From Nitrospirales bacterium (GTDB taxonomy: Bacteria; Nitrospirota; Nitrospiria; Nitrospirales; UBA8639): 62,707 nucleotides of DNA. Below the pieces are notes generated by a model, which was not told the DNA's origin, ran no database searches, and worked only from the letters and a program-made list of their open reading frames with translations. The stretch spans positions 1 through 62,707 of the forward strand of contig BQIV01000031.1 of the NCBI GenBank assembly GCA_021604005.1. Reading direction: 5' to 3'. Position 1 is the stretch's first letter, and the number at the start of each line of letters is the position of its first letter. The position numbers were made by a program, and so were the translations under genes. This document shows, one piece after another, positions 43,130 through 52,501 of the stretch.

Positions 43130-44815
43130 TCACCAACGCATATACCGGAGCCAGAGCGCTGACGGAACCAAAAGCATTGCACAGAACACGACAATGCTCC
43201 CATACACCGCCATCGGCACTTCAGGCCGCGGCGGAACCTTTACCGCGCCTTCTCGGTGTAAATCAATCGCCTCTACCTTGAGTACGTGTTCCATTCCATT
43301 TTTAGCGATAAGTCGGAGATGAAATGGTTCAGGGATAAAGCTCCTCCCCTTTGGTAAGGTCACCTGCCCCCGCACACGATCAGATAACACTTGTAATGAA
43401 CCGGCGTGGGCTTCCGCACCCCGGCCATATTCATAGAATGCGTTCTGAATGTTGAAATGCAATTCCGAATCGAAATGTATACTGATAGTCTGAGTTCCGG
43501 CCTGCGGTTCGTCCTCCCGATAGACCGTGCCCGCCCAATCCTGGAGCGTCAGCGAACCGGCTGGGACGGGCGTGCTCCTCTGCAGTCCAGTAGATACCTG
43601 GCCCCCTGTGATAAACACGACGGCAGACCAGGCACTGGCGATCAGAATCAGCGTAGTTGCAATGCCGGAAATCATCCAACGATAGCGACGCCGCCGAGAA
43701 TGATTCTCGGTTCGCGTAACCCGTACCCAATGAATCGTCGCTCCGGAGAGAATACCAATCGTGAGGGCAAGACCAGACGCAAACCACAAAACTTTCGTGG
43801 CCGTTCCTCCGAACGTGCCAAAGTGCAAGGGATCTGCGGTGTGCATCAGACGTTCGCCAAGCGGCAACTCGATTCCTCTTTGAAGATCGAAGATTTCCCC
43901 GGTATAAGGATCCAGCGAAACGGAGTTGGCCTGGCTTCGCACGACAGAAGCTCCCCCCTGGCCATATACAGTGACAATGTGCTGCGGTTGGGTTGGAAGT
44001 GAGATTGTGTCAATCGTGAGCTCGGGATACGCCGTCTTAACCCGTTGAACAATTTCGTCCAACGGGAGCGGGCGTAAGACGACTGAATGAGCATTGGCAG
44101 CCTTGTCGCGCACGCTCGCAAGCGAAACTTCCCGATTGAGAACACCAGCTTCTGCCAGGATGATTTCCGTCAAATACCACACGCCTGTCAGGGAGAGGAG
44201 TATCGCCACAAGCAATGACCACACGCCACAACAACGATGCATGTCGGACCACATGATGCGCCAGCCACGCCCAAGACGAATCGTGTACAATGCCCGCCAC
44301 CAGTGTTTGAACACACACAAGCCAGTAATGGCTGACCCGAGCGCAATGAATGAAAACATTCCAACCAGGAATGTGCCATGAACACCAATCGTGTCCGGCA
44401 CTAAGTAGAATTGCTTGTGAAAGATGCGGATGAAACTCTTGATATCCAGGAACGTCCGCTGGCCAGTCACTTCGTGTGTATAGGGATTAATAAACACTAC
44501 TCGAGTGTCGCGAGGGGGATACTGCACGACAGCCGCGGCGGCACTGTTCGAATCCGGCGGTGCGAAAACCCTGGAAACCATGGCATGTGGATGCATGGCC
44601 TTAACAGCCTCGTACAGTTTGCTCCACGAGATAGGCCGTTCGGTGACATCGGCTGGAGGAGAGACTTGCCGAATCGGGTCAAGCCACCAATCCAGCTCAG
44701 GCGTGAACACAGCAATCGTTCCCGACAGGCAAATGGCAAATAATAGAATCCCAAGATTCAGCCCAAGCCATCCATGAAGGTGAAACAGTCGCCTATTAGA
44801 TACCCAGGAATTCAT
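43130..44815 (-). CDS. Large PepSY-TM inner-membrane protein
   Basis: 561 residues from ATG 44815. It starts NRRLFHLHGWLGLNLGILLF and has about seven membrane segments, PepSY-type periplasmic repeats (VVFINPYTHEVTGQRTF, VSLDPYTGEIFDLQRG), and the His-rich motifs RIFHKQFYLV and WSDMHRCCGVWSLLV. The extra C-terminal ~130 residues hold two more membrane helices and a beta-rich region (TISIHFDSELHFNIQNAFYE). It lies 122 bp after the frameshifted receptor on the same strand and probably serves that receptor's substrate as reductase. Confidence 0.82.
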   Translation of the reverse strand: MNSWVSNRRLFHLHGWLGLNLGILLFAICLSGTIAVFTPELDWWLDPIRQVSPPADVTERPISWSKLYEAVKAMHPHAMVSRVFAPPDSNSAAAAVVQYPPRDTRVVFINPYTHEVTGQRTFLDIKSFIRIFHKQFYLVPDTIGVHGTFLVGMFSFIALGSAITGLCVFKHWWRALYTIRLGRGWRIMWSDMHRCCGVWSLLVAILLSLTGVWYLTEIILAEAGVLNREVSLASVRDKAANAHSVVLRPLPLDEIVQRVKTAYPELTIDTISLPTQPQHIVTVYGQGGASVVRSQANSVSLDPYTGEIFDLQRGIELPLGERLMHTADPLHFGTFGGTATKVLWFASGLALTIGILSGATIHWVRVTRTENHSRRRRYRWMISGIATTLILIASAWSAVVFITGGQVSTGLQRSTPVPAGSLTLQDWAGTVYREDEPQAGTQTISIHFDSELHFNIQNAFYEYGRGAEAHAGSLQVLSDRVRGQVTLPKGRSFIPEPFHLRLIAKNGMEHVLKVEAIDLHREGAVKVPPRPEVPMAVYGSIVVFCAMLLVPSALWLRYMRW

Positions 44816-44937
44816 GGGAGACTGCGAGAGGAGGAAGAGCACAGAGAATGTTGAATTTCTCTATCTCAAAATCCGGCATAGGCAAAACACCATATCTCAC
44901 TAGACACATTTTATCACCGAAGCTTTGATACATCTGA

Positions 44938-47476
44938 CTAAAATTCAATGCCGATCGATCCGATAGCGGAGAATGGCGTGCCTGCATGGGCGATCCCCTG
45001 ATCGCTCGCTCGAACGATATAACCTTTATCCAAGAGATTTTGCAGGTTGAGTTGGGCCTTCACGATTTGTCCACCAGATAAGGTGTACCGGTACCAGGCC
45101 GCCGCATCGAACACTGTAAAGTCATCCAATATAATCGCATTATCGAATTGTGCACGACGCTGGCTTTCGTACCGGAGTCCTCCACCAACCCCAAAGTTTT
45201 CCAGAACCGTATTCGGCCCGAAATTGTACGCGAACCACAGTCTCGCGATATGCAATGGCACATTGCCCAATGCTTGTCCAACGGTCGTGGGCTCCGTCTC
45301 GTTCTTGAGCACTTTCGTGTCGGTATACGCATAGTTGCCAATGACACTGAATTCGTCCGTGATTTGTCCCGTCAGATCCAATTCAATTCCCTGGCTGCGT
45401 TGATTCACTCCAGGAAGCGAAGCATTCCCACCGGTGTCGATAAAAAATTGATTATCGAAAACCGCCACATCTTCCTTCTGAATTTGGTACACCGCCAGCG
45501 TCGCGAGCAGTCGTTCATCAAAAAAGTTTAATTTGATTCCTGCCTCATACTGAATGCCGGTCTCTGGATCAAGCGGATTGCCATTACGGTCTAGCGCGGT
45601 CGCACCTGCAGGACGAAATGATTGAGTCACGCTGGCATAGGGCGAGAGCCAGTCTGTCAGTTCATACAAGATCCCTGCGCGTCCAGTAAATTCATGGTCG
45701 GTGACTCGGTTTGACCCGATATGGTCCGATTGTCTGACCCAGTCGAATCGGCCACCCAGAAGAAGCTTGAGTCGTCCATCTTCGAGCATGGAGATTTGAT
45801 CTTGAGCGTACAGCGCTAACCACTTCGTGCTTCTAGACCAGTCTAGTACGCGTTGGAGATTTGCGGGAGGGTCAAAGTTCACGTTCGGATTTGACGAGAT
45901 GACCACGTTGGGTAAATTCTGTCGAAAGCGCTCAAAATCCGTATCCTGCCGGATCAAATCAACACCCACCAATGCCTTGTGATCCACCCCGCCTGTTGAA
46001 AAATTTGCCAGCAGATCGGTCACGAGTTGATATTCAACATCCTCGCGCTCTTCATTTTGGTATCGCTGACGAAGCGTTTCTGCCCCCGGCAATCCTCTGA
46101 CCCCACGATGACGGATGGTTTCGTTTCGAGGATTGGCGCGGTGATATTGAAACCGGTTACGAACTGAAAACACCTCGTTGAATCGGTGCTGGAACAAATA
46201 CCCCGCAAACAGATCCTCTAACGTACGACCCGCCAGATCGGGGTCACCGAAAAATGTGTCGATCGAAGCCAGTGGATCTCCATTGGCATCCAGCGGAATC
46301 CCACTGTCGTACGGCACGGTCTCTCGCGTGTAAGAGACATCAAAGGTCACGTCTGTCTGATCACCAATCCGCCACGTGAGAGAAGGGGCAATCGCGTAAC
46401 GTTCGGTTTCGATCTTATCGCGAAACGACCCTCGGTTCGTGTAAGCGGCATTCATGCGATACAGCCACCGATGATCGTTATCCAGAGGGCCAGTCGCATC
46501 GAAGGTCGTACGAAGATGGGAGAAACTGCCAAACTGCTGATTGAAATTGAAATAGGGTTCATCAAGTGGTAGTTTCGTCGTATAATTCAACACCCCCCCA
46601 AGGTTCCAAGGCACCGAACAAAATCGAAGCCGGGCCTTTTAGAACTTCGACGCTCTGGATATTGACTAAATCCACAGATCCAACAAGTGTAGCTCGCAAG
46701 CCATTGCGAAGGACGGTCGGGGCCTCAAAGCCCCGAATAAACGGTAACACTTCTGACTGGGCATTGAGCGTATTACCGGACTCGACGACCCCACTGACAT
46801 TTTTATAGACATCCTGAAGCCGCTGCGCCGCTTGATCTTCAATGACTTGCCTTGGGACAACTTGAATCGACACCGGAGTCTCTTTGATCGGTGTGTCGGT
46901 TTTTGTCGCAGTGCTCGCAGCCACTGCTCCATAGCCAGTTTCTCGGCTCTCTCGCACGACCACTTCGGATAATTTGATCCGTGGAGGAGATGCCGTCTTA
47001 TCAAAATTTTGTGCATCTACCATGTCCCGCTCCAGGTTGTCGCGTTCATCAGGCATTGCAACTTCCAATCTTTCCACCACACGTATGATTCCGGTCTGAT
47101 TCGGATGATGCGAGAGTCCAGTCCCATCTAATAATTGCGTCAAGGCGTCGTCGAGCAGGAGTCTGCCTGAAACGCCTTGGGAGTCCCGCCCCTCGATTAT
47201 CGTGGAATCATAGGCAAGATGAATCCCGCCCTCTCGGGCAAAGCTGGTAAGCGCGACATCAAGTGGGCCAGGAGAAATCTGAAACGTCTTGAGCTTGGGA
47301 TTAGCGGGGGAATCCACCGTTGATGATCCTTGTGACTGAGAAAGAGACACGATTGACTCGTGTGCACTTGCCACTCCAAGCATCATGCAACTCAAGATAA
47401 ACCCATGAACGAAATATCGGGAAACAGCTTGTAGAAACCGTAGTGCCTTAAGGTTTTTCATATATCGCAACGACAT
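44938..47476 (-). pseudogene. TonB-dependent receptor with STN domain, frameshifted at a G7 tract
   Basis: Two overlapping frames make one receptor of ~840 residues. The first (47476-46562) has a signal peptide, STN (FQISPGPLDVALTSFAREGG, LTQLLDGTGLSHH), TonB box KLSEVVVRESRETGY and a plug up to EVLKGPASILFGALEP. The second (46614-44938) continues LGGVLNYTTKLPLDEPYF and the entire barrel, ending IGSIGIEF. The break is at the CCTT-G7 run (C-tract at 46593-46599 on the plus strand): removing one base restores the family motif EPGGVLNY. It is either a true disruption, an assembly/sequencing error, or slippage-based on/off switching. All other parts look intact. AAAGGA precedes the ATG at 47476. 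Confidence 0.85.
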
Positions 47477-47610
47477 TCTTGATTCCTTTTCAGTGGAACT
47501 CCTGCATAAGCAGGATCATTTATGAACACATGAAATGGTTCGTCACCAGTGCACGCAGAATGAACATTTCAGAAGAGCGATGATCCTAGATCAACATTTC
47601 CTTGCAAAGG

Positions 47611-47656
47611 AATGTTCGCAATCCCTTTTAATATGTTAATTTTCCTGAATCTACGA
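47611..47656 (-). promoter_or_regulatory. Paired 21-bp-period operator upstream of the frameshifted receptor
   Basis: Read on the minus strand, CAGGAAAATTAACATA (47647-47632) is followed by AGGGATTGCGAACATT (47626-47611), period 21 bp, ending 134 bp before the ATG at 47476. Just downstream a near-palindrome (ACATTTCCTTGC-AAAGGAATGT, 47593-47615) overlaps it. The rest of 47477-47816 has no gene. Confidence 0.65.
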
Positions 47657-47816
47657 ATATTGGGATACGGATTTGAGGAGAGCTAGAAATTCCGGCATGC
47701 GTTACTACAGAAATTAAGATATTTTTCAAGAAAACCAAATCTCTTCTCCTTAGAACACGTGTAAATTTTGGTAGACAATCGATACGATTTCAAAGATACT
47801 CTATTGGGAGAGAACA

Positions 47817-48440
47817 GTGCGCTTTGCGCGAGACAACACTGAACCGGTGCTGTATTACACTCCATCTTCTTACATGACCTTGCCTTCACACCAATCCTCT
47901 GAATTGCGAACCCGCTACGAGGCGGGATTAGCGCACATACGTCAAGCACCACAAGATACAGGACTTGTGCATATGATCGTGGGACGCCCGGAGAAGGGTA
48001 AGCGGGAGATTGTCGACGTTGGGAAGTTAGATGTCACCAAAGGGCTCGTAGGCGATAATTGGAAAATCCGTGGGAGCTCCAGAACCACAGACGGGTTGGC
48101 ACATCCCCACACCCAGCTCACGATCATGAACTCCAGGGTGATCGCACTCATCGCCGGGGACAAAGATCGTTGGCCGCTCGCGGGAAATCAAGTCTATGTC
48201 GACCTTGATTTACACAAAGACAATGTTCCTCCTGGCACGCAATTAGCGCTGGGGACTGCGGTCATCGAGGTCACCGATCAACCCCTGACAGGATGTAAAA
48301 AGTTTTCGGCACGATTTGGAGTGGAAGCCGTGAAATTCGTCAACTCTGCAATTGGGAAAACCCTTCAGCTACGCGGTATCAATACCAAAGTCATCCGCTC
48401 CGGCAGGTTTCAAACTGGCGGCGTCATAAAGAAAATCTAA
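47817..48440 (+). CDS. MOSC-domain protein
   Basis: 207 residues from GTG 47817 (GGGAGAG just upstream); ATG 47874 is an alternative giving 188. The sequence GLVHMIVGRPEKGKREIVDV, DVTKGLVGDNW, TIMNSRVIALIAG, LGTAVIEVTDQPLTGCKKFS follows the MOSC fold. The conserved Cys in LTGCKKF is the usual molybdenum-cofactor sulfur-carrying or ligand position. MOSC proteins move sulfur or bind molybdopterin in reductases for N-hydroxylated compounds. Its place among siderophore genes is unexplained. Confidence 0.82.
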   Translation: MRFARDNTEPVLYYTPSSYMTLPSHQSSELRTRYEAGLAHIRQAPQDTGLVHMIVGRPEKGKREIVDVGKLDVTKGLVGDNWKIRGSSRTTDGLAHPHTQLTIMNSRVIALIAGDKDRWPLAGNQVYVDLDLHKDNVPPGTQLALGTAVIEVTDQPLTGCKKFSARFGVEAVKFVNSAIGKTLQLRGINTKVIRSGRFQTGGVIKKI

Positions 48441-49233
48441 AATCGAAACACGTTGCATCAGAAATCGTTCATCTCTGCTATAGTTTTTCAACTTTTCATT
48501 AAGACGTATAGCCGTGCTATGCCCTTCCGTCTGGACGAAGTATGTCCTCGCGTTGTGTGAGTGGTGATGATTCGGCTGGAAGCTCTGTGATTCCGCGATA
48601 GTCTTTGGGGATGCGATTGCGTTAGAGGATATGTGGCTCGAACCCACGGCTCACTCCATCGTTCGTTGCCTATGTTCTTTGTCGTCTCAGTTTTGACTCC
48701 CTGCCGGATTTCGTCCCGGCGACCGAGGCCCTTTTGTTTCGGCAAAAAGACCCAAAACCATTCACGCCCAGGCCAGGTTCATCGGATGAGCTAAACCCCG
48801 GTTGTGGGGTGGGCTAACTCGCTACGCTCAAACAAGCCCGCCCAGCATAAGAAGCGTTCACTCAACGGACTCTAGCGAAACCTCATCCGTTCTCAGGGAA
48901 TACACATGCCCAATCGAACGCAAGAACACACGTCAACCATATGAAAGAGTCTGAGCACGGCTAGAGCCTGCAGGCGTCAGATCATAGCTATACTGAAAAA
49001 AAGTTAAAAAACTATATGAGCCATCTGAGATCTTCTGTAAGAAGAAACCTGTTACTGAAAACTTCGTCTCAGCTTATGTTTTGAACAACATACCGAGTTG
49101 CTCTGAGAGGAAACATTTTCTGGGAACTGGAACGTCTGGGCTTGCTTAATAGCCTTTGTCACCACATGCTACTCTGTACGGCTCTGTGACTTCAGTTATA
49201 GAAAATCCATACATTAATTGGTCAGCAAGAAGA
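48441..49233. other. 793-bp interval with no gene
   Basis: No frame here has a convincing start and protein-like sequence. A stretch at ~48690-48770 (CCCTTTTGTTTCGGCAAAA and following) has the look of an intergenic repeat and can fold a small TTTTG/CAAAA hairpin. ~48635-48655 (CTCGAACCCACGGCTCAC) only superficially resembles a tRNA 3' half. A run of AT-rich sequence precedes the convergent Slp gene. Confidence 0.4.
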
Positions 49234-49818
49234 CTACCACCAATACCCATACCGATAAGGCCGGAACGCGTAAAATCGACCAAAACCTCGATAGGGTCGC
49301 GCATACCACCAATACGGATACCCATAGTAGGGTCTGCCATATCGCCTGTCCCAATAGGGTGGAAGCATGGCTTCAGGCCAAATTTTCAGATGTTTGATCG
49401 TGAGCGTGGGATACGTATACTTCATTTCATCGAGTAACTCCGTATTCGCCCCCGACACTTCCCCAACAATAGTCACTCGCGAGCCAGTCGGCACAGTCGC
49501 CGGATCTAAAAATTCCGTTTGAAAGGCCATGAACCGTCCTTCGGACTTGAGACGGTCGGTCGTGGGTTCATAGTTTTTCATGAACGGAAGCTGCAGCATG
49601 GTCATCCGCGTCCGATCGACCAATCGTGTGGCCGACAAGACTTCTCCAGCCACGACAACGACCTTTCCACGGTGAGTCATGGGGGACTCGTGAAGCTGTG
49701 CAAAGGAGAGAGTGTCATCGACTTGCGCTTCCATCTCCGGGGGAATGATAGAAGAATATTTTGAAGAGCAAGCCGGGAGTAACAGCAGCCAGGTGAGGAG
49801 CATGACAATGGGTAACAT
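49234..49818 (-). CDS. Slp-family outer-membrane lipoprotein
   Basis: 194 residues from ATG 49818, behind AGGAGGA; the longer frame to 49932 lacks a signal. The signal peptide ends in LLPAC, a lipobox. VDDTLSFAQLHESPMTHRGK, VVVVAGEVLSATRLVDRTRM and TVPTGSRVTIVGEVSGANT give the OB-like Slp/YeaY fold. The C-terminus is very rich in Tyr, Arg, Trp and Gly (RPYYGYPYWWYARPYRGFGR). Slp proteins are stress- or starvation-induced lipoproteins of uncertain function. Confidence 0.85.
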   Translation of the reverse strand: MLPIVMLLTWLLLLPACSSKYSSIIPPEMEAQVDDTLSFAQLHESPMTHRGKVVVVAGEVLSATRLVDRTRMTMLQLPFMKNYEPTTDRLKSEGRFMAFQTEFLDPATVPTGSRVTIVGEVSGANTELLDEMKYTYPTLTIKHLKIWPEAMLPPYWDRRYGRPYYGYPYWWYARPYRGFGRFYAFRPYRYGYWW

Positions 49819-50012
49819 GACTGTCCTCCTATGTCCGAAACCTGAACGGTCACAACGCTCTTCACTATTATACTCCTCAACGTACGTCCGCTGCATCTTC
49901 GACTCAAGATCGAACAGTACATACCTGTCCAAACGTCACGTCTCGCACAACCCTTCTCCTTGGAATCTCACGACTCCCGGACATTGTTCGGATGTCATTT
50001 CAAAACAATTCG

Positions 50013-50059
50013 CATATATATCCGGAAATTTCACATTTTTATTCAGGACATTGAACATG
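50013..50059 (+). promoter_or_regulatory. Paired 22-bp-period operator upstream of the orphan fbpA
   Basis: CCGGAAATTTCACATT (50022-50037) and CAGGACATTGAACATG (50044-50059), period 22 bp, end 66 bp before the ATG at 50126. TGAACATGTTCA (50052-50063) is a perfect 12-bp palindrome within the second copy. No clear Fur box is seen in the short remaining leader. Confidence 0.75.
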
Positions 50060-50125
50060 TTCATTCAGCATGAAGATGTCGTAATCTCTATTGAAATCCG
50101 TTACCTATCCCGAAAGGAATATCTC

Positions 50126-51232
50126 ATGAAAATTTTCCACACAATACAGTTCCGCCCCACAGTCCATCGGATGCTATTTGTCGCTCTCATGCTCTCATCC
50201 CTGCTGATTCCCGGGGTTGCACAGTCAGCCGACTCGCTTGTGGTGTACTCCGGACGAGCCGAACGACTCATCAAACCTGTCTTAGATCGTTTTGAAAAAG
50301 AAACGGGAATCAAGGTCCAGCTTCTGACATCGAAAACGGCGGAACTCGTCAACCGGCTTAGGGCAGAAGGTGAGAACACACCAGCAGATATACTCATCAC
50401 CAACGACGCAGCAGGGCTCGAACGGGCTCGACAACTTGGCCTGCTGCAGCCCCTGAGTTCGCAAGACAATATTCAAGCACATTCCTCGACCAAAGGCTCA
50501 GAGTCTCTTCCTCCATCAGATCTCAAAAATATTTTGAGCAATATTCCAGAACCGTATCGTGCTGATGACAATAGTTGGGTCGGATTGTCTGGTAGATTTT
50601 ACGTCGTGGTCTATAACACCACGAAGGTGAAGCCTGATGAGATAGAATCCATTCTCGATCTGGCTGACCCAAAATGGAAAGGGAAAATTGCCATAGAGAA
50701 TGCCGGGAGCGAATACCTGCAATCTGGAGTGTCGGTGATTAAAGCCGCACATGGGGAAGATGCGACTCGAAAGTTTTTGCAAGGCCTCAAAGACAATGCC
50801 GAGAACCGGGTATATGGAAAAAGTTCACAACTCGTCAAAGCCGTCGCACGAGGCGAAGTCTCGATGGGGCTCGTGAATCATTACTATGTGTTTCGACAGT
50901 TAGCGAAAGAGCCGAAAGCTCCGATTGCGACGCTCATGCCTGACCAACAACAAGGAGGCATGGGAGCCATTTTGAATGTTGCCGGGGTAGCCGTTACGAA
51001 ACCAACGAAACATGTCCGAGAAGCGCATCAGCTCGTCGCGTTTCTGGCCTCCTCCGAGGGACAAGAAATGTTTGCAGATATGAATAAAGAATATCCACTG
51101 AACCCTGAAGTAAAAAGTAATGACGTCCTTCCCAAACGGGCAAGCTTTCGAGCCGCAACGGTTCCGCTTGGCCAACTTAGTGACCTGCACGAACCGGCTA
51201 TGACGCTCATCGAAGAAGTCGGGATGCGATAA
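50126..51232 (+). CDS. Orphan periplasmic Fe(III)-binding protein (FbpA/FutA type)
   Basis: 368 residues from ATG 50126 (GAAAGGAAT upstream); the frame is open from 49712 but that part overlaps the divergent Slp gene. The signal peptide ends near AQSADS. VVYSGRAERLIKPVLDRF, GLSGRFYVVVYNT, DPKWKGKIAIENAGSEYLQS, GLVNHYYVFRQ and DMNKEYPLNPEV are shared with FbpA at 3518. An extra ~25-residue insert (QAHSSTKGSESLPPSDLKN) is present. No permease or ATPase follows, so it probably uses FbpBC at 4.6-7.7 kb or acts as an iron carrier. Unlike fbpA at 3.5 kb it carries the paired operator. Confidence 0.9.
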   Translation: MKIFHTIQFRPTVHRMLFVALMLSSLLIPGVAQSADSLVVYSGRAERLIKPVLDRFEKETGIKVQLLTSKTAELVNRLRAEGENTPADILITNDAAGLERARQLGLLQPLSSQDNIQAHSSTKGSESLPPSDLKNILSNIPEPYRADDNSWVGLSGRFYVVVYNTTKVKPDEIESILDLADPKWKGKIAIENAGSEYLQSGVSVIKAAHGEDATRKFLQGLKDNAENRVYGKSSQLVKAVARGEVSMGLVNHYYVFRQLAKEPKAPIATLMPDQQQGGMGAILNVAGVAVTKPTKHVREAHQLVAFLASSEGQEMFADMNKEYPLNPEVKSNDVLPKRASFRAATVPLGQLSDLHEPAMTLIEEVGMR

Positions 51233-51505
51233 TCATACATACTGACAAGGCACATTACCGTGCATTCCGCTCATGACGGCATATGAAATAGGCTCAACCC
51301 CGGTTCCAGACCTTGTCAAAGCACAAGACCGAATTCTACTGCGCCCATAACACGTCAAATGAACGTGCAAGATGTGCGCACCGGTCGCACACGGCATACA
51401 TGGCGGTGAGAAGCAGGCCGCCCTTCACCTGTCATTGTCTGAGAACTTCATAGAAGCACCGAAGAATTCGCCTCCTGTAAATCTGTTGCTTTCATACTGA
51501 CCTCA

Positions 51506-51601
51506 CTCGGTGCCCCTCCCAATTTGCATAATTTTCCGGAAAATGAACATTCCCTCAGACATCTGCTAATGATATTTTTATTGAAAATGATAATTGAATT
51601 C
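51506..51601 (+). promoter_or_regulatory. Operator copy and Fur-like box before a candidate small RNA
   Basis: CCGGAAAATGAACATT (51536-51551) is a strong copy of the iron operator; a copy 21 bp earlier is poor. TGAAAATGATAATTG (51582-51596) matches the 7-1-7 Fur operator at 10 of 14 positions. The next gene in this direction is >340 bp away, past a terminator, so the likely target is the RNA at 51600-51782. Confidence 0.6.
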
Positions 51602-51782
51602 AAATTCATAAAAAACCTCAAACCCGTTTTTCCTCCGTCATTGTCCTCTGTATCGCCCAATGAGAATCTCCAGAAGTTTATCGAGGATAACACATCCAGT
51701 TGCACGCGAGGACAAGCCCGCACCACTTGTCCTCACTCCTGGCCAGAGCACCTCTCCTCCGGGGTGCTCTGGCACTTTTTTC
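51600..51782 (+). ncRNA. Candidate iron-regulated small RNA with C-rich loops
   Basis: The stretch lies between a Fur-like box and a strong terminator and has no convincing protein. Two adjacent hairpins are seen: GAGGACAAG/CTTGTCCTC (51708-51734, 9-bp perfect stem) and GCCAGAGCACC/GGTGCTCTGGC (51742-51773, 11-bp stem) followed by six T. The terminator loop is TCTCCTCCGG, complementary to Shine-Dalgarno sequences, and TTTTTCCTCC occurs earlier (~51630). C-rich unpaired loops are the targeting parts of iron-sparing sRNAs such as IsrR. This is a prediction from sequence only. Confidence 0.55.
51742..51782 (+). terminator. Rho-independent terminator of the candidate sRNA
   Basis: 11-bp perfect stem GCCAGAGCACC/GGTGCTCTGGC, 10-nt loop TCTCCTCCGG, then CAC and six T. 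Confidence 0.93.
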
Positions 51783-51943
51783 TACTCCCTTATCCGAGTT
51801 TAGTAAGGCATGCGGCATCAATTCTTTGCGATGAACCACACCCGACTTGTAATTATCGACAGCAATCTCTGGGCTAGAGGAAAATTCTTCACCTCTTGGA
51901 AGTTTCCATCAAAACTACTATGCCTGTTCAATGAAACACTGAC

Positions 51944-52063
51944 ATGAAAGACCAGATCATCATCCAAGGAGAGAAGGCCTCGCTCGTCAGCCTCACGGTA
52001 TCACTCTTACTGATTGCACTCTATGTCTTAGGAATTTTGATCTGTCCGGCGTTGCCTGTATAA
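51944..52063 (+). CDS. Possible 39-residue single-pass membrane protein
   Basis: ATG 51944 to TAA 52061-52063. The sequence has a charged start (MKDQIIIQGEKASL) and one clear hydrophobic helix (VSLTVSLLLIALYVLGILI) ending CPALPV. No good ribosome-binding site is seen. It resembles other small membrane proteins of iron loci, but conservation is unknown. Confidence 0.35.
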   Translation: MKDQIIIQGEKASLVSLTVSLLLIALYVLGILICPALPV

Positions 52064-52160
52064 AGACTGATCTACGCTTTCGAAAAAACAGACAACTGCA
52101 TCTCGACAATGCAGAACATCAAACGCTCGCGTCCATTTATCAATATTCATGCCAGGTAAC

Positions 52161-52206
52161 ATACTGTTTCCAGCAATTTCGCATGTATTTCCGGTGAGCG
52201 AACACT
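52161..52206 (+). promoter_or_regulatory. Paired 21-bp-period operator, separated from its receptor gene by a MITE
   Basis: CCAGCAATTTCGCATG (52170-52185) and CCGGTGAGCGAACACT (52191-52206), period 21 bp. The gene it should control starts at 52502, 296 bp away; without the 141-bp element inserted at 52290-52430 the distance would be ~155 bp, like the other loci. Confidence 0.6.
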
Positions 52207-52289
52207 CCCACGCTCCACGCACTATAGGTAGATTAGCTCTCTTTTTGAACAAATTTCATTTTTTAGACAGACAACACTCCCAGTCTGAA

Positions 52290-52430
52290 GGGTACCTCTA
52301 AAAACTAGGATTTTTTCGTGAGGGCAAGGAAGCCGCGCGCGCAAAACCGCAGTGTATGGGCAAATACATGAGGATTTGAGCACGCGGCTGACGCCGCCAT
52401 CGCGGAAAAGGACGGGTTTTAGAGGCGCCC
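52290..52430. mobile_element. MITE-like element, copy 2 (141 bp)
   Basis: The ends GGGTACCTCTAAAAACT (52290-52306) and, on the minus strand, GGGCGCCTCTAAAACCC (52430-52414) are imperfect inverted repeats, also matching copy 1 at 1492-1817. The right 65 bp are almost identical to copy 1. It lacks the ~190-bp middle of copy 1 and any transposase. It lies between an operator pair and the receptor gene. Confidence 0.72.
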
Positions 52431-52501
52431 TCGACTCAGACACGAACATTGATATAGCCCTGAGTCCTCAACTTCCCGTTTCTTTCATGAAAGGATTTCA
52501 C

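Noticed and set aside
48600-48680. tRNA-like sequence (CGAACCCACGGCTC)
   Set aside because: No acceptor stem or D and anticodon arms could be paired around it.
49712-50125. N-terminal extension of the orphan fbpA
   Set aside because: It overlaps the divergent Slp gene and the operator pair; a signal peptide starts at 50126.
51524-51877. 117-residue open frame over the candidate sRNA
   Set aside because: It crosses the operator, Fur-like box and a strong terminator, and its sequence is not protein-like.
52352-52501. N-terminal extension of the receptor frame
   Set aside because: It runs through the MITE-like element; the signal peptide and ribosome-binding site fit ATG 52502.
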